Below are positions 25,628 through 33,400 of a stretch of DNA of 38,367 bases, one piece after another (within the stretch, counting starts at the first letter, position 1; every line of letters begins with the position of its first letter). The position numbers were made by a program, and so were the translations under genes. This stretch comes from an uncultured Prevotella sp. (GTDB lineage Bacteria; Bacteroidota; Bacteroidia; Bacteroidales; Bacteroidaceae): NCBI GenBank assembly GCA_945830345.1, contig CALZYS010000010.1, positions 1 to 38,367 of the forward strand, given 5' to 3'. The notes beneath the pieces were generated by a model. That model was not told the origin of the DNA, made no database searches, and saw nothing but the letters and a program-made list of their open reading frames with translations.

Positions 25628-25688
25628 ATATAACAAGGATGGTTATATTGATATAACAAGAACGGTTATATAGTCATCACAAGAATGG
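25628..25688. repeat. three short repeats at 23-bp spacing, two with palindromic arms
   Basis: AACAAGGATGG (25632), AACAAGAACGG (25655) and CACAAGAATGG (25678) occur at an exact 23-base period. The first two are embedded in ATATAAC...GTTATAT hairpins with 7-base loops. The last two 11-mers recur in the same order just after the following gene (27003 and 27027). Confidence 0.8.
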
Positions 25689-25741
25689 ATATTCGCTAAG
25701 TAAGTACATACACGTATGATTGCACAAATATAATATAACGT

Positions 25742-25802
25742 TAAAAATACACAAAATACACAAGGTTGTGTTACACAAGGTTGTGTATTTTGTGTATTTT
25801 TA
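25742..25802. repeat. 22-bp perfect palindrome arms over the ATPase promoter
   Basis: The arms at 25742-25763 and 25781-25802 are perfect reverse complements. The 17-base centre can itself pair (TTGTG with CACAA). CACAAGGTTGTG occurs twice as a direct repeat across the centre. The right arm covers the -33 region of the promoter of the gene starting at 25847, so an operator role is plausible. Confidence 0.9.
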
Positions 25803-25811
25803 CTATCTTTG
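25780..25811 (+). promoter_or_regulatory. promoter of the first ATPase gene
   Basis: TATCTTTG (25804-25811) is a consensus -7 box. GTTG (25780-25783), 20 bases upstream, is an acceptable -33. The -33 region lies in the right arm of the large palindrome. The leader to the ATG at 25847 is about 30 bases. Confidence 0.7.
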
Positions 25812-25846
25812 CACTGGTTTTCAACAATAGAATTCGCAATAATATT

Positions 25847-26989
25847 ATGGGTAAGACAGAGCATAACCAAAGTTTCGTGTTCGGTGTCTCGGTGTCTGAC
25901 TACAACTTCATCGGAAGAGAGGATGAAATCAGACAACTGAGGATGAACTTCGAGGAGGGGATAAATACAATACTGATTTCACCTCGCCGATGGGGAAAGA
26001 CCTCATTGGTGAAGAGGGTGTGTCAGGAAGTGGACAAGGAGAAGGTCATCACAGTGTTTATTGACATATTCAAGTGCAAGACGGAATATGAGTTCTACAA
26101 TGCCCTCACAGAAGCCGTTCTGAAACAAACTGCCTCAAAGGCGGAATTGTGGATGGAAAACGCAAGGGATTTTATTGCGAGGCTTACTCCAAAAATCAGT
26201 GTGTCGCCAGAGCCTAACTCTGAATTTGCGCTTAGTCTTGGCATAAGTCCGAAAACGCATACGCCAGAGGAGATACTCCAACTTGTGGAAACCATTGCCG
26301 AGCGCAAGGGGAAGAGAATAGTGGTATGTATTGATGAGTTTCAACAGATTGGGGAGATGCCCGACAGTGTGAGCATACAGAAAAGACTGCGCTCCGTGTG
26401 GCAGCATCAGAAAATGGTGTCATACTGTCTCTTTGGCAGCAAGAAACATACGATGATGAATGTTTTCCAGAAAAGGAACATGCCTCTGTATCAATTTGGC
26501 GACTTCAAGTTTCTTGGAAAGATTCCCACGGAGAAGTGGACAACGTATATAGTGTCGCATTTTGCCGACCGCAACCGTGTGATATCTGAGGGTCTTGCTG
26601 CAAGGATATGTGCTGCAGTGGATAATCATTCGTCATACGTACAGCAACTCTCGTGGTTGATATTCTCATTGATAGATGAGGGAGAGAGTGTGGAGGAAAG
26701 GCATTTGGCTATGGGTGTTGACAGTTTGTTGAATAGTCAGGAGCAGTTGTTTATGCAGCAGATAGAACCTCTGACAGCCTATCAGATGAACTTCCTGAGA
26801 TGTATCATAGACGGCAATCACGACAACTTCGGCGAAACTGAAATCCGAGAGACATACAATCTCGGCAGTGTCTCCAATATAACTCGCCTAAAGACCGCTT
26901 TGGTGGAAAAGGACCTGGCGGAAATGAATGGTCGCAGGCTATATATTACCGACCCCGTGTTTGCTATGTGGTTTAAAAGAAATGCGTAA
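25847..26989 (+). CDS. ATP-binding protein of the archaeal-type ATPase (ATPase_2) family
   Basis: The protein has 380 residues from the ATG at 25847; upstream in-frame codons run through the palindrome and promoter and are not used. A Walker A-like SPRRWGKTSL lies near residues 44-53 and a Walker B IVVCIDEF near 157-164. A sensor-like LFGSKKH segment follows. The C-terminus holds a winged-helix-like segment (TEIRETYNLGSVSNITRLKTALVEKDL) and the ending LYITDPVFAMWFK, typical of this large Bacteroidota family. Members are abundant and mostly uncharacterised; roles in defence, toxin-antitoxin-like systems or mobile elements have been suspected. Unlike the next two ATPases, no nuclease-like C-terminal domain is visible. 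It is flanked on both sides by related 11-mers. Confidence 0.85.
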   Translation: MGKTEHNQSFVFGVSVSDYNFIGREDEIRQLRMNFEEGINTILISPRRWGKTSLVKRVCQEVDKEKVITVFIDIFKCKTEYEFYNALTEAVLKQTASKAELWMENARDFIARLTPKISVSPEPNSEFALSLGISPKTHTPEEILQLVETIAERKGKRIVVCIDEFQQIGEMPDSVSIQKRLRSVWQHQKMVSYCLFGSKKHTMMNVFQKRNMPLYQFGDFKFLGKIPTEKWTTYIVSHFADRNRVISEGLAARICAAVDNHSSYVQQLSWLIFSLIDEGESVEERHLAMGVDSLLNSQEQLFMQQIEPLTAYQMNFLRCIIDGNHDNFGETEIRETYNLGSVSNITRLKTALVEKDLAEMNGRRLYITDPVFAMWFKRNA

Positions 26990-27002
26990 CTTCCTTACAC
27001 AC

Positions 27003-27066
27003 AACAAGAACGGGCTTTCAGAGAAACACAAGAATGGTCATCCACTCAACATGTGGATGACCATTC
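27003..27066. repeat. 11-mer pair and 14-bp hairpin after the first ATPase gene
   Basis: AACAAGAACGG (27003-27013) and CACAAGAATGG (27027-27037) repeat the pair found before the gene. The second runs into a perfect hairpin: GAATGGTCATCCAC (27032-27045) with GTGGATGACCATTC (27053-27066). No T-run follows, so it is not a standard intrinsic terminator, although it lies 40 bases after the stop codon. Confidence 0.75.
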
Positions 27067-27135
27067 AGATATAGTAAGAACCAGCGTGCCAGGAGAAGGC
27101 AACCACAAGACTTTGCTGCAATAGAGTACAAGATA

Positions 27136-27243
27136 GTCAACTGTAGGAATGAAAATCGGCCAACTGTAGGAATGAAAATCGGCCAACTGTAGGAATGAAA
27201 ATCGGCCAACTGTAGGAATGAAAAACAGCCAACTGTAGGATTA
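27136..27243. repeat. 23-bp tandem repeat, about 4.6 copies
   Basis: Units beginning CAACTGTAGGAATGAAAA start at 27138, 27161, 27184, 27107 and 27130 relative to their lines, that is 27138, 27161, 27184, 27207 and 27230 if counted strictly every 23 bases from the first. There are no spacers between units, so it is not a CRISPR. The array ends 15 bases before the -33 box of the next gene. Confidence 0.8.
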
Positions 27244-27257
27244 AATAATCTTAAATG

Positions 27258-27289
27258 CTTGTATATTAGAATATTTATTGTTATCTTTG
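27258..27289 (+). promoter_or_regulatory. promoter of the second ATPase gene
   Basis: CTTG (27258-27261), a 20-base spacer and TATCTTTG (27282-27289) match the Bacteroidota consensus apart from one base in the -33 box. The leader to the ATG at 27315 is about 20 bases. The 23-bp tandem array lies immediately upstream. Confidence 0.75.
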
Positions 27290-27314
27290 CAGCGTCAAAA
27301 ATGCAAAGGTAATT

Positions 27315-28592
27315 ATGGATAAGAAATACAAAAAAAGAATTGCAGACAAACTGTTGGCAAAACAGCTTGAGGCGGCTGGAGTTGTCTTGATACAAGGACC
27401 AAAATGGTGCGGAAAGACAACAACGGCTCAGCAAGCGGCTGCAAGTAGCATGTTCATGGATAATCCCGCCATGTTGAAAGCGAACATGATGCTTGCCGAA
27501 GCTAATCCCGAAATGATACTCGAAGGTAAGGTGCCAAGATTGATTGACGAATGGCAGCTTGCACCAACTCTTTGGGATGCTGCCCGATTTGTGGTAAGTC
27601 GACGTGGATTGCCTGGGCAGTTCATTTTTACAGGTTCGGCTGTACCTGCCGATATGTCTTCAATAACACACTCAGGTACCGGTAGATTTGCTTGGTTGAC
27701 CATGCGCCCCATGAGTCTGCAAGAGTCGGAGGACTCCAATGGTTGCGTGTCGCTTGGTGAACTATTCAATACAGGAAAAGCATTGGGCATTGCTGCCGAC
27801 ATCGACATTATGAGATTGGCGTTTCTGTTATGCCGCGGAGGTTGGCCTGGCTCATTGCAATTGTCAGACAAAGCCTCATTGCTGCAAGCTGACAACTATG
27901 TGGATGCGGTGGTAAACAGTGACATCTCCAGAGTGGACAATATATCACGTAATGCAGGTTTCGCCCATAAGTTATTGCGTTCGTACTCACGCTATCAGGG
28001 GGCACAGGTGTCGTTGACAAAGATAGCTGACGACATCCTTGCAAGCGGAAGCAACAGTTTTAGTACGGACACGCTTTACGACTATGTAAATGCTCTGAAG
28101 AAGATTTTCGTTATCGAGGATATGGAGGCGTGGTCGCCTAATCTTAGGTCGAAAACAGCCATACGTACTTCTGACACTCGCTATTTCATTGATCCGTCCA
28201 TTGCAACATCTGCCCTTGGCATCGGCCCTGACGACCTGATTAAGGACCTTAACACCATGGGGCTTATGTTTGAGACAATGGCGGTGAGGGATCTTCGTGT
28301 ATATGCCGATGCGTTGGGAGGCAAGGTGTATCACTATCGCGACAAGAACGGTTTGGAATGTGATGCCATTGTATATCTGAGAAATGGCAAGTATGGTTTT
28401 GTGGAAGTGAAACTCGGTGGTGACAGTCTTATAGAAAGTGGTGCCAAGACATTGAAGGCATTGGCGGCAAAGATTGATACGGATAAGATGAATCCCCCTT
28501 CTTTCATGATGGTTCTTACGGGTGTGGGAAGATATGCCTACACGCGAGAAGACGGGGTTTCAGTAGTTCCGATTTCTGCTTTAGGTGTATGA
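27315..28592 (+). CDS. AAA_14/DUF4143-type ATP-binding protein
   Basis: The protein has 425 residues. The N-terminal ATPase has Walker A GPKWCGKTT (residues about 28-36), the Walker B-like RLIDEWQLAP (about 75-84) typical of AAA_14 proteins, and FIFTGSA as sensor 1. The C-terminal DUF4143 region has a degenerate restriction-nuclease-like motif (GLECDAIVYL followed by FVEVKLG, about 345-370). The family is widespread in Bacteroidota and has no settled function. It has its own promoter and is convergent with the next gene. Base use is similar to that of the neighbouring ATPases. Confidence 0.88.
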   Translation: MDKKYKKRIADKLLAKQLEAAGVVLIQGPKWCGKTTTAQQAAASSMFMDNPAMLKANMMLAEANPEMILEGKVPRLIDEWQLAPTLWDAARFVVSRRGLPGQFIFTGSAVPADMSSITHSGTGRFAWLTMRPMSLQESEDSNGCVSLGELFNTGKALGIAADIDIMRLAFLLCRGGWPGSLQLSDKASLLQADNYVDAVVNSDISRVDNISRNAGFAHKLLRSYSRYQGAQVSLTKIADDILASGSNSFSTDTLYDYVNALKKIFVIEDMEAWSPNLRSKTAIRTSDTRYFIDPSIATSALGIGPDDLIKDLNTMGLMFETMAVRDLRVYADALGGKVYHYRDKNGLECDAIVYLRNGKYGFVEVKLGGDSLIESGAKTLKALAAKIDTDKMNPPSFMMVLTGVGRYAYTREDGVSVVPISALGV

Positions 28593-28784
28593 TATGTAAA
28601 ATACCGGGTCACTTGTAAAAGCGTGTGAGCAGTGTTTGCCCGTGTCTAAAAAGTATGTTTTCTACGCAGGCCGCGGGCGAGCCGCCCACGCTCCCAGAGG
28701 CATCCGCACAGTTATTTACTTCAGAAACATGAGTTAATAAATGTATATGTCCGATTATATGTTGGTTAGTGGTTGAATCCACCA
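28593..28784. other. convergent intergenic region with a GC-rich patch
   Basis: Between two converging genes lies an AT-rich stretch broken by a GC-rich block at 28666-28706, containing GGGCG-AGC-CGCCC (28675-28687). It resembles a repetitive extragenic palindrome. A weaker hairpin, GTTAGTGG (28765-28772) with CCACTAAC (28782-28789), overlaps the stop codon of the minus-strand gene and may help terminate it. Neither has a clear T-run. Confidence 0.55.
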
Positions 28785-30221
28785 CTAACAGAACAAATCG
28801 TCGAGGGTCAGTTCGCTTTGGATGGTGTGCCAACCCTCGTTGTGTTCTATGCCCTCAGAGGTTATCATTGTCAGATGGAGGGTCTTGTCGGTCGAAGTGA
28901 GACTTCTGAATGCTTCGCGACGTTCTGCCAGGCGACGGGCATAATCCTGCGATATGGAGAATTTGCCGCTTACGTATTTCATCTCACATAGGTTGATGGT
29001 CTTGTCACCACGATTAATGATAAGGTCAATCTGTCCGCCTCGATGTTCCTTCCCGTTTTTGTCGGTGAATGCCTGCCATGAGAATGAGCATACGTTGGCC
29101 AGAATGCCAGAAATGCCGAGAGCGATTTTTATCTGCTGGATATGGTGCAGGCATACTTGTTCGAAGGCATAGCCTTGCCATGAAGAAATGTCCATCTGCA
29201 TGTGGCTCCAATAGTTAATGTCGCCACCGTTGTATGACTTTACATATCGCAAATAAAATAAGGTGTAAAGGTCTGTCAATTGGTACATCATGTCGCGCTC
29301 ATTGCGTCCGAAGGCTGAATAGCGCCGGATGAAGTCGCAGTTGCACAGGTCGGCAAGCACTTCCGAGAAAAACCCTGAGTCGTCGCATTTCACCTCGCTG
29401 AGAATCTCCTTGCGCGTCATGCCCTTTAGTTTCCTTGCAAGGCATTCCACAACCTTGCGATACAGGCTTGATTCCTTGAACAGGGATTTGAAAAGAAATC
29501 CGTATTCAGTGCGCAACGGGGAGTTGTCGCGGAAGAAGAGGCGGTCTATGTTCTGTGCCACACTCTCTGATTTTCTCAGCATATCAAGATAGAACGGAGT
29601 TCCTCCAAGCGACATATAGGTCTCAACCACTTGCTTACGCCCGAATGAGAATCTGCGTGACAACAGGAATTCCTCGGTTTCTGCCAAGTTGAACGGGCGA
29701 AGATATATGGGCATTGTCACCCTGTTGTGCAGACCGCCCTTGTTGCCGAGAAGTTTGTTGGTCATCCAAGTGGTGGCAGAACCGCATACTATGAGTTTCA
29801 TATTGTCGTGCTTTGACACCCATTCGTTCCAAAACAGTTCGAATGACTTTAGGAATCGTGAACGTGGAGTGTCGAGCCATGGCAGTTCGTCGATGAAGAT
29901 TACGACTCGCTCCTGTGAAACCTTGGTTTCAAGATATGATTGCAGGGCGAAGAAGGCTTCCATCCAATCTTTGGGCGTTTTGGCCTTCTTGCCAGAATAA
30001 CTCTCAAGTTGGTGGGCAAAGTTGGTGAGTTGCTCCTTTCGGGTGCCCTCATAAATACCAGTCATATAGAAGTCGTATTTGTCACTGAACAGTTTGTCGA
30101 TAAGGAATGTCTTCCCAATACGTCTTCTTCCATATACCGCGGCAAACTCCGCCTTGTCGCTGGCATATAATTCTTCGAGAATCTGCATCTCATGTTTTCG
30201 TCCTATTATTCCGTTTCGCAT
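28785..30221 (-). CDS. ATP-binding protein, archaeal ATPase_2 type with DUF234-like C-terminus
   Basis: The protein has 478 residues. An IIGRKHEMQILEEL start leads into Walker A YGRRRIGKTFL (residues 30-40), the family hallmark, and Walker B VVIFIDELPWL (about 105-115). A sensor-like LIVCGSATTWM segment follows. A winged-helix region around 245-300 (LARKLKGMTRKEI) is followed by a C-terminal DUF234-like region with a PD-(D/E)XK-type motif (GGQIDLIINRGD then CEMKYVSG). The family is common in archaea and Bacteroidota; a nucleic-acid-related role is inferred. It is transcribed leftward from its own promoter, divergent from the helicase gene. Confidence 0.88.
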   Translation of the reverse strand: MRNGIIGRKHEMQILEELYASDKAEFAAVYGRRRIGKTFLIDKLFSDKYDFYMTGIYEGTRKEQLTNFAHQLESYSGKKAKTPKDWMEAFFALQSYLETKVSQERVVIFIDELPWLDTPRSRFLKSFELFWNEWVSKHDNMKLIVCGSATTWMTNKLLGNKGGLHNRVTMPIYLRPFNLAETEEFLLSRRFSFGRKQVVETYMSLGGTPFYLDMLRKSESVAQNIDRLFFRDNSPLRTEYGFLFKSLFKESSLYRKVVECLARKLKGMTRKEILSEVKCDDSGFFSEVLADLCNCDFIRRYSAFGRNERDMMYQLTDLYTLFYLRYVKSYNGGDINYWSHMQMDISSWQGYAFEQVCLHHIQQIKIALGISGILANVCSFSWQAFTDKNGKEHRGGQIDLIINRGDKTINLCEMKYVSGKFSISQDYARRLAERREAFRSLTSTDKTLHLTMITSEGIEHNEGWHTIQSELTLDDLFC

Positions 30222-30261
30222 AATTATGTGATATTATTAACGTGACACATCATTTTGGATG

Positions 30262-30292
30262 CAAAGTTAATGCTTTTTTTTGAATTTCCAAA
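30262..30292 (-). promoter_or_regulatory. promoter of the minus-strand ATPase gene
   Basis: On the minus strand TTTG (plus-strand CAAA 30289-30292), a 19-base spacer and TAACTTTG (plus-strand CAAAGTTA 30262-30269) fit the Bacteroidota consensus. The leader to the start at 30221 is about 35 bases. Confidence 0.8.
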
Positions 30293-30300
30293 GAAAAATG

Positions 30301-30355
30301 CGTTAAACCACTACGGTAACCCCTAAAAAAAAGGAGTTACCGTAGTGGTTAAGCG
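30301..30355. repeat. long inverted repeat between two divergent promoters
   Basis: The arms 30301-30320 and 30336-30355 pair over 20 positions with one mismatch and one G-T pair. The core AACCACTACGGTAAC/GTTACCGTAGTGGTT is perfect. The loop contains a run of eight A. It looks like a bidirectional terminator or operator but lies upstream of both flanking promoters, so neither gene would transcribe it. Confidence 0.85.
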
Positions 30356-30367
30356 TATTTTTAAGAT

Positions 30368-30408
30368 AATTCTCTAAATCTAATGTTTTTCATGAGATTT
30401 AGAGGATT
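30368..30408. repeat. second inverted repeat, related to the terminator at 23043-23090
   Basis: CTCTAAATCT (30372-30381) pairs with AGATTTAGAG (30395-30404), extended on both sides to about 14 pairs. It is followed by TTATTTTTG. The right arm TGAGATTTAGAGGA is identical to that of the terminator after the PL1 lyase gene. The following T-rich stretch also contains the -33 box of the helicase promoter. Confidence 0.8.
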
Positions 30409-30412
30409 TATT

Positions 30413-30443
30413 TTTGTGAGTTGGGAAAAAATGTGTATATTTG
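30413..30443 (+). promoter_or_regulatory. promoter of the nuclease-helicase gene
   Basis: TTTG (30413-30416), a 19-base spacer and TATATTTG (30436-30443) give a full consensus match. The leader to the ATG at 30479 is about 30 bases. Confidence 0.85.
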
Positions 30444-30478
30444 CAGCTTGAATGAAACAATGAAGATGAAGATAGATT

Positions 30479-33400
30479 ATGAAACTGACACCATATAGCC
30501 AAAGAAGAACGGATGATGGCGGAAAAGGCGGAAGCGCCAAGAGCGGAAAGAACGTCATCGTGGAGTCTGCATTAAGCTTATACATGCAGTTGGAGAAGGC
30601 GTGTGCCGACGGCAAACCGACGGGGGAAAGGTATGACACGCTGAGATATGTGTTCCGTCGTGCGGTGGAACAGGCTATCGCCGATTGTCAGATTGCCTTT
30701 GTGGGTTTCTTCTCCAAGGTGGATTATTGTGTCAAGGAATACAATATTCCGCATGCAATAGCCAACCTCATTCAGATGGCGCGTAAGGACATTTTCCCCA
30801 GGTCGAACAGCGACCAGGAACTCGCGGACGACGAACTCGAACATCTCTTCACCCACAACCTGAAGGCTACGGCATTGCTCGTGTATTGGGTGTGCGGCAA
30901 GGAGGAAATCACCGATCGACTGAAGAGCCATTTCCCCAAGGCCGACAGAAAAGGCACGTGGGGAAAATTCAGCGAGAACGTGTTGAGGGTGGTTGTCGGA
31001 CGTTGGGATGATGACTATATATGGGCTACGGACGAAGACAGCAATTCGACGCTAAAAATATGCTATGGCAAGGGAAACAAGATATTGACCCTGGATGGCA
31101 AGGCCGACTGGTCGTATCTGAAGACCGTGCTGTGGGAGGGGGCGCAACTGAACCTTGTCAGAATACGTATGGATGAACGAGGGGAAACTGTTATGCCGGA
31201 GCTTATTATTCTTGAGCCCGATTTCCTCGTGAATATCACCACGATAGCCAATTGCTTTGAGGCATATGCCGAGTCGCCTTTTGTGAATCTTATAAACAAG
31301 ATAAAGCCCAATCCCAACACGATGCCGATACATCTCGGTAATCTCTCGGGACAGTTTCTCGACGACACGGTGCATGGCAGACACAAAGCCTTTGAAAGCA
31401 GTCTGAAAGAGTTTGTCACCAAGAATGCACTTGGCATGATATCATGTAGGGAGCTAATTGACAACTTCGTGCAGTTTAAGCAGGATGCCATGACGCAGAA
31501 ACGAAACATCGAGAAACTGATAGGCAGCGACTTGCCCAAGTCGATAGGGCAATACCGCAAGGAAGACGTCGTTCTCGAACCGTCGTTCTTCAGCGAGGTG
31601 TTGGGCATACAAGGCCGTCTTGACTTCCTATATCAAAACGGCAGGAACGTGACCATCATCGAGCAGAAGTCGGGAAAGGGTGAGTTTGTGCCTTACAAGA
31701 CTCCTGACTCCAATCCGAATATCCCGGTGATAAAAGAGACGCACAAGGTGCAGTTGATGCTGTATCGCGCATTGTTCAATTATGAGTTCAGCAAATATTC
31801 CGACGAACTGAAACATATAATGATCCTTTACTCCAAATACTCGGGAGGACTGGTGTTGTTGGGAAATGAACAGGCATTGCTGCTCAGGGCAATAAGAATG
31901 CGCAACCTCATAGCATGGAGCGAAATACTTTATGCCAAGGAGGGGGTGGACATCCTTGCTACCTTGACACCGGAGAAGTTGAACCAGAAGAATATCTCGG
32001 GCAGATTGTGGGAAAACTATATCCGTCCCCAACTGTCGGCATTGCTTGCACCCATCCATTCGGCCACACAGCTCGAACGCCTGTATTTCCTGCGCTTCAT
32101 GCGTTTCCTGGAGAACGAACAGCTGTTGGCTAAAGTGGGAAACAAGCAGAAGGAGGACTCGGGCTTCGCCTCGATATGGAATGACACGCTTGAAGACAAG
32201 AAGACTGCGGGAAACATTTACGACGGAATGACAGTAGAGGGATTCCGCAATGATGATGACGAGGGAGAGTCGATAAGCGGGATAATACTGCGATTCAACC
32301 AACCGCAGTCGGCCGACACGACAAACTTCCGTATAGGCGACATCGTCATACTCTATCCATACAATTATGACAACAAGACAAAGACTCCCAATGCATGTGC
32401 GCAGATGGTGCATAGAGCCTCGATTGTGGATATCCGCGAAAATTCAATAGAACTGAAATTGCGTAACAGCCAGACCGACAGGAAGACAATAGAGAACAAG
32501 CCCGAGGGCACGCTCTGGGCTATCGAGCATGACATGCTGGAGTCAACGGCAGGGTCGATATATAGTGCGATGCATTCGTTCTTGTCAGCTCCGAAGTCGC
32601 GTCGCGACTTGATTCTATCTCAACGCCAACCGGAAGTGGACACGACAATACACCGCAAGGGCGAATATGGGCCGTTCAACACCCTCGTGGAGCATGCCAA
32701 GCAGGCTAAGGACATATTCCTGATTATCGGTCCTCCGGGAACAGGAAAGACCTCGTATGGACTGGTGAATCTGCTGAAGGAGGAGCTGGTGGAGGAGGGC
32801 ACATGCGTGTTGCTGCTCTCATATACCAATCGTGCGGTGGATGAGATATGCAGCAAACTGGTGGGCATAAGGGAAGAAAATCCCGATTTCGACTTTATTC
32901 GCATGGGCTCCGAACTGTCTTGTTCGAAAGAATACCGCGAATATCTGCTCAGCTATAAATCCTCGCTGCTAAATGATGCCAATGCGGTGAGGCGGCTTAT
33001 ACAATCGACGAGAGTGTTCTGTGGCACTACTGCTTCGCTCAACGCAAATATCTCGTTGTTGCAGATAAAGCATTTCAGTCTTGCCATCGTGGATGAGTCG
33101 TCGCAGATACTCGAACCGCAACTCATTGGGCTACTAAGCGCACAAAAAGACAGAAGATGCCAGATTGACAAGTTTGTGCTCATAGGCGACCACAAGCAAT
33201 TGCCCGCAGTGGTGCAGCAGCCGCAAGAGGAATCGGCAGTGACAGAGCCCGAACTCAACGCCATCCACTTGAGGGATTGCCGCTTGTCGTTGTTTGAGCG
33301 AATGTTGGTGCAATTCAAGATAGAAAAGGGGTATGACGAGAGATTCGTGTATATGCTCACCAAGCAGGGGCGCATGCACAGGGACATAGCCGAATTCCCC

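Larger units (their letters stand above)
24524..25846. other. gene-poor, repeat-rich interval between the PL9 gene and the first ATPase
   Basis: About 1.3 kb with no intact gene. It contains the 11-bp array, the right 203-bp repeat, a CAACTGTTCACTCAT-like direct repeat near 25085-25135, the CCCTCA-type inverted motifs (25204-25317), the RhuM-like fragment, small palindromes with a 23-bp period (25628-25688) and the large palindrome before the ATPase promoter. The AT-rich base composition and remnants suggest repeated insertion and decay. Confidence 0.7.
26990..27314. other. repeat-rich interval between the first two ATPase genes
   Basis: No gene is seen in these 325 bases. The interval holds the 11-mer pair with its hairpin (27003-27066), the 23-bp tandem array (27136-27243) and the promoter at 27258-27289. 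A minus-strand frame across it only encodes the repeat and is not gene-like. Confidence 0.75.

Noticed and set aside
27136..27243. CRISPR array
   Set aside because: The 23-bp units are contiguous without spacers, and no cas genes are in the window.
27018..27434. 138-codon minus-strand frame with LQL and FSF repeats
   Set aside because: It is made of the 23-bp tandem array and a palindrome and overlaps the promoter and start of a real gene.
28666..28706. GC-rich block as a tRNA or other structured RNA gene
   Set aside because: It has only a 5-bp stem, no cloverleaf and no T-loop signature.
31628..32413. 261-codon minus-strand frame within the helicase gene
   Set aside because: It is antisense to the nuclease region of an intact helicase gene and has no motifs.
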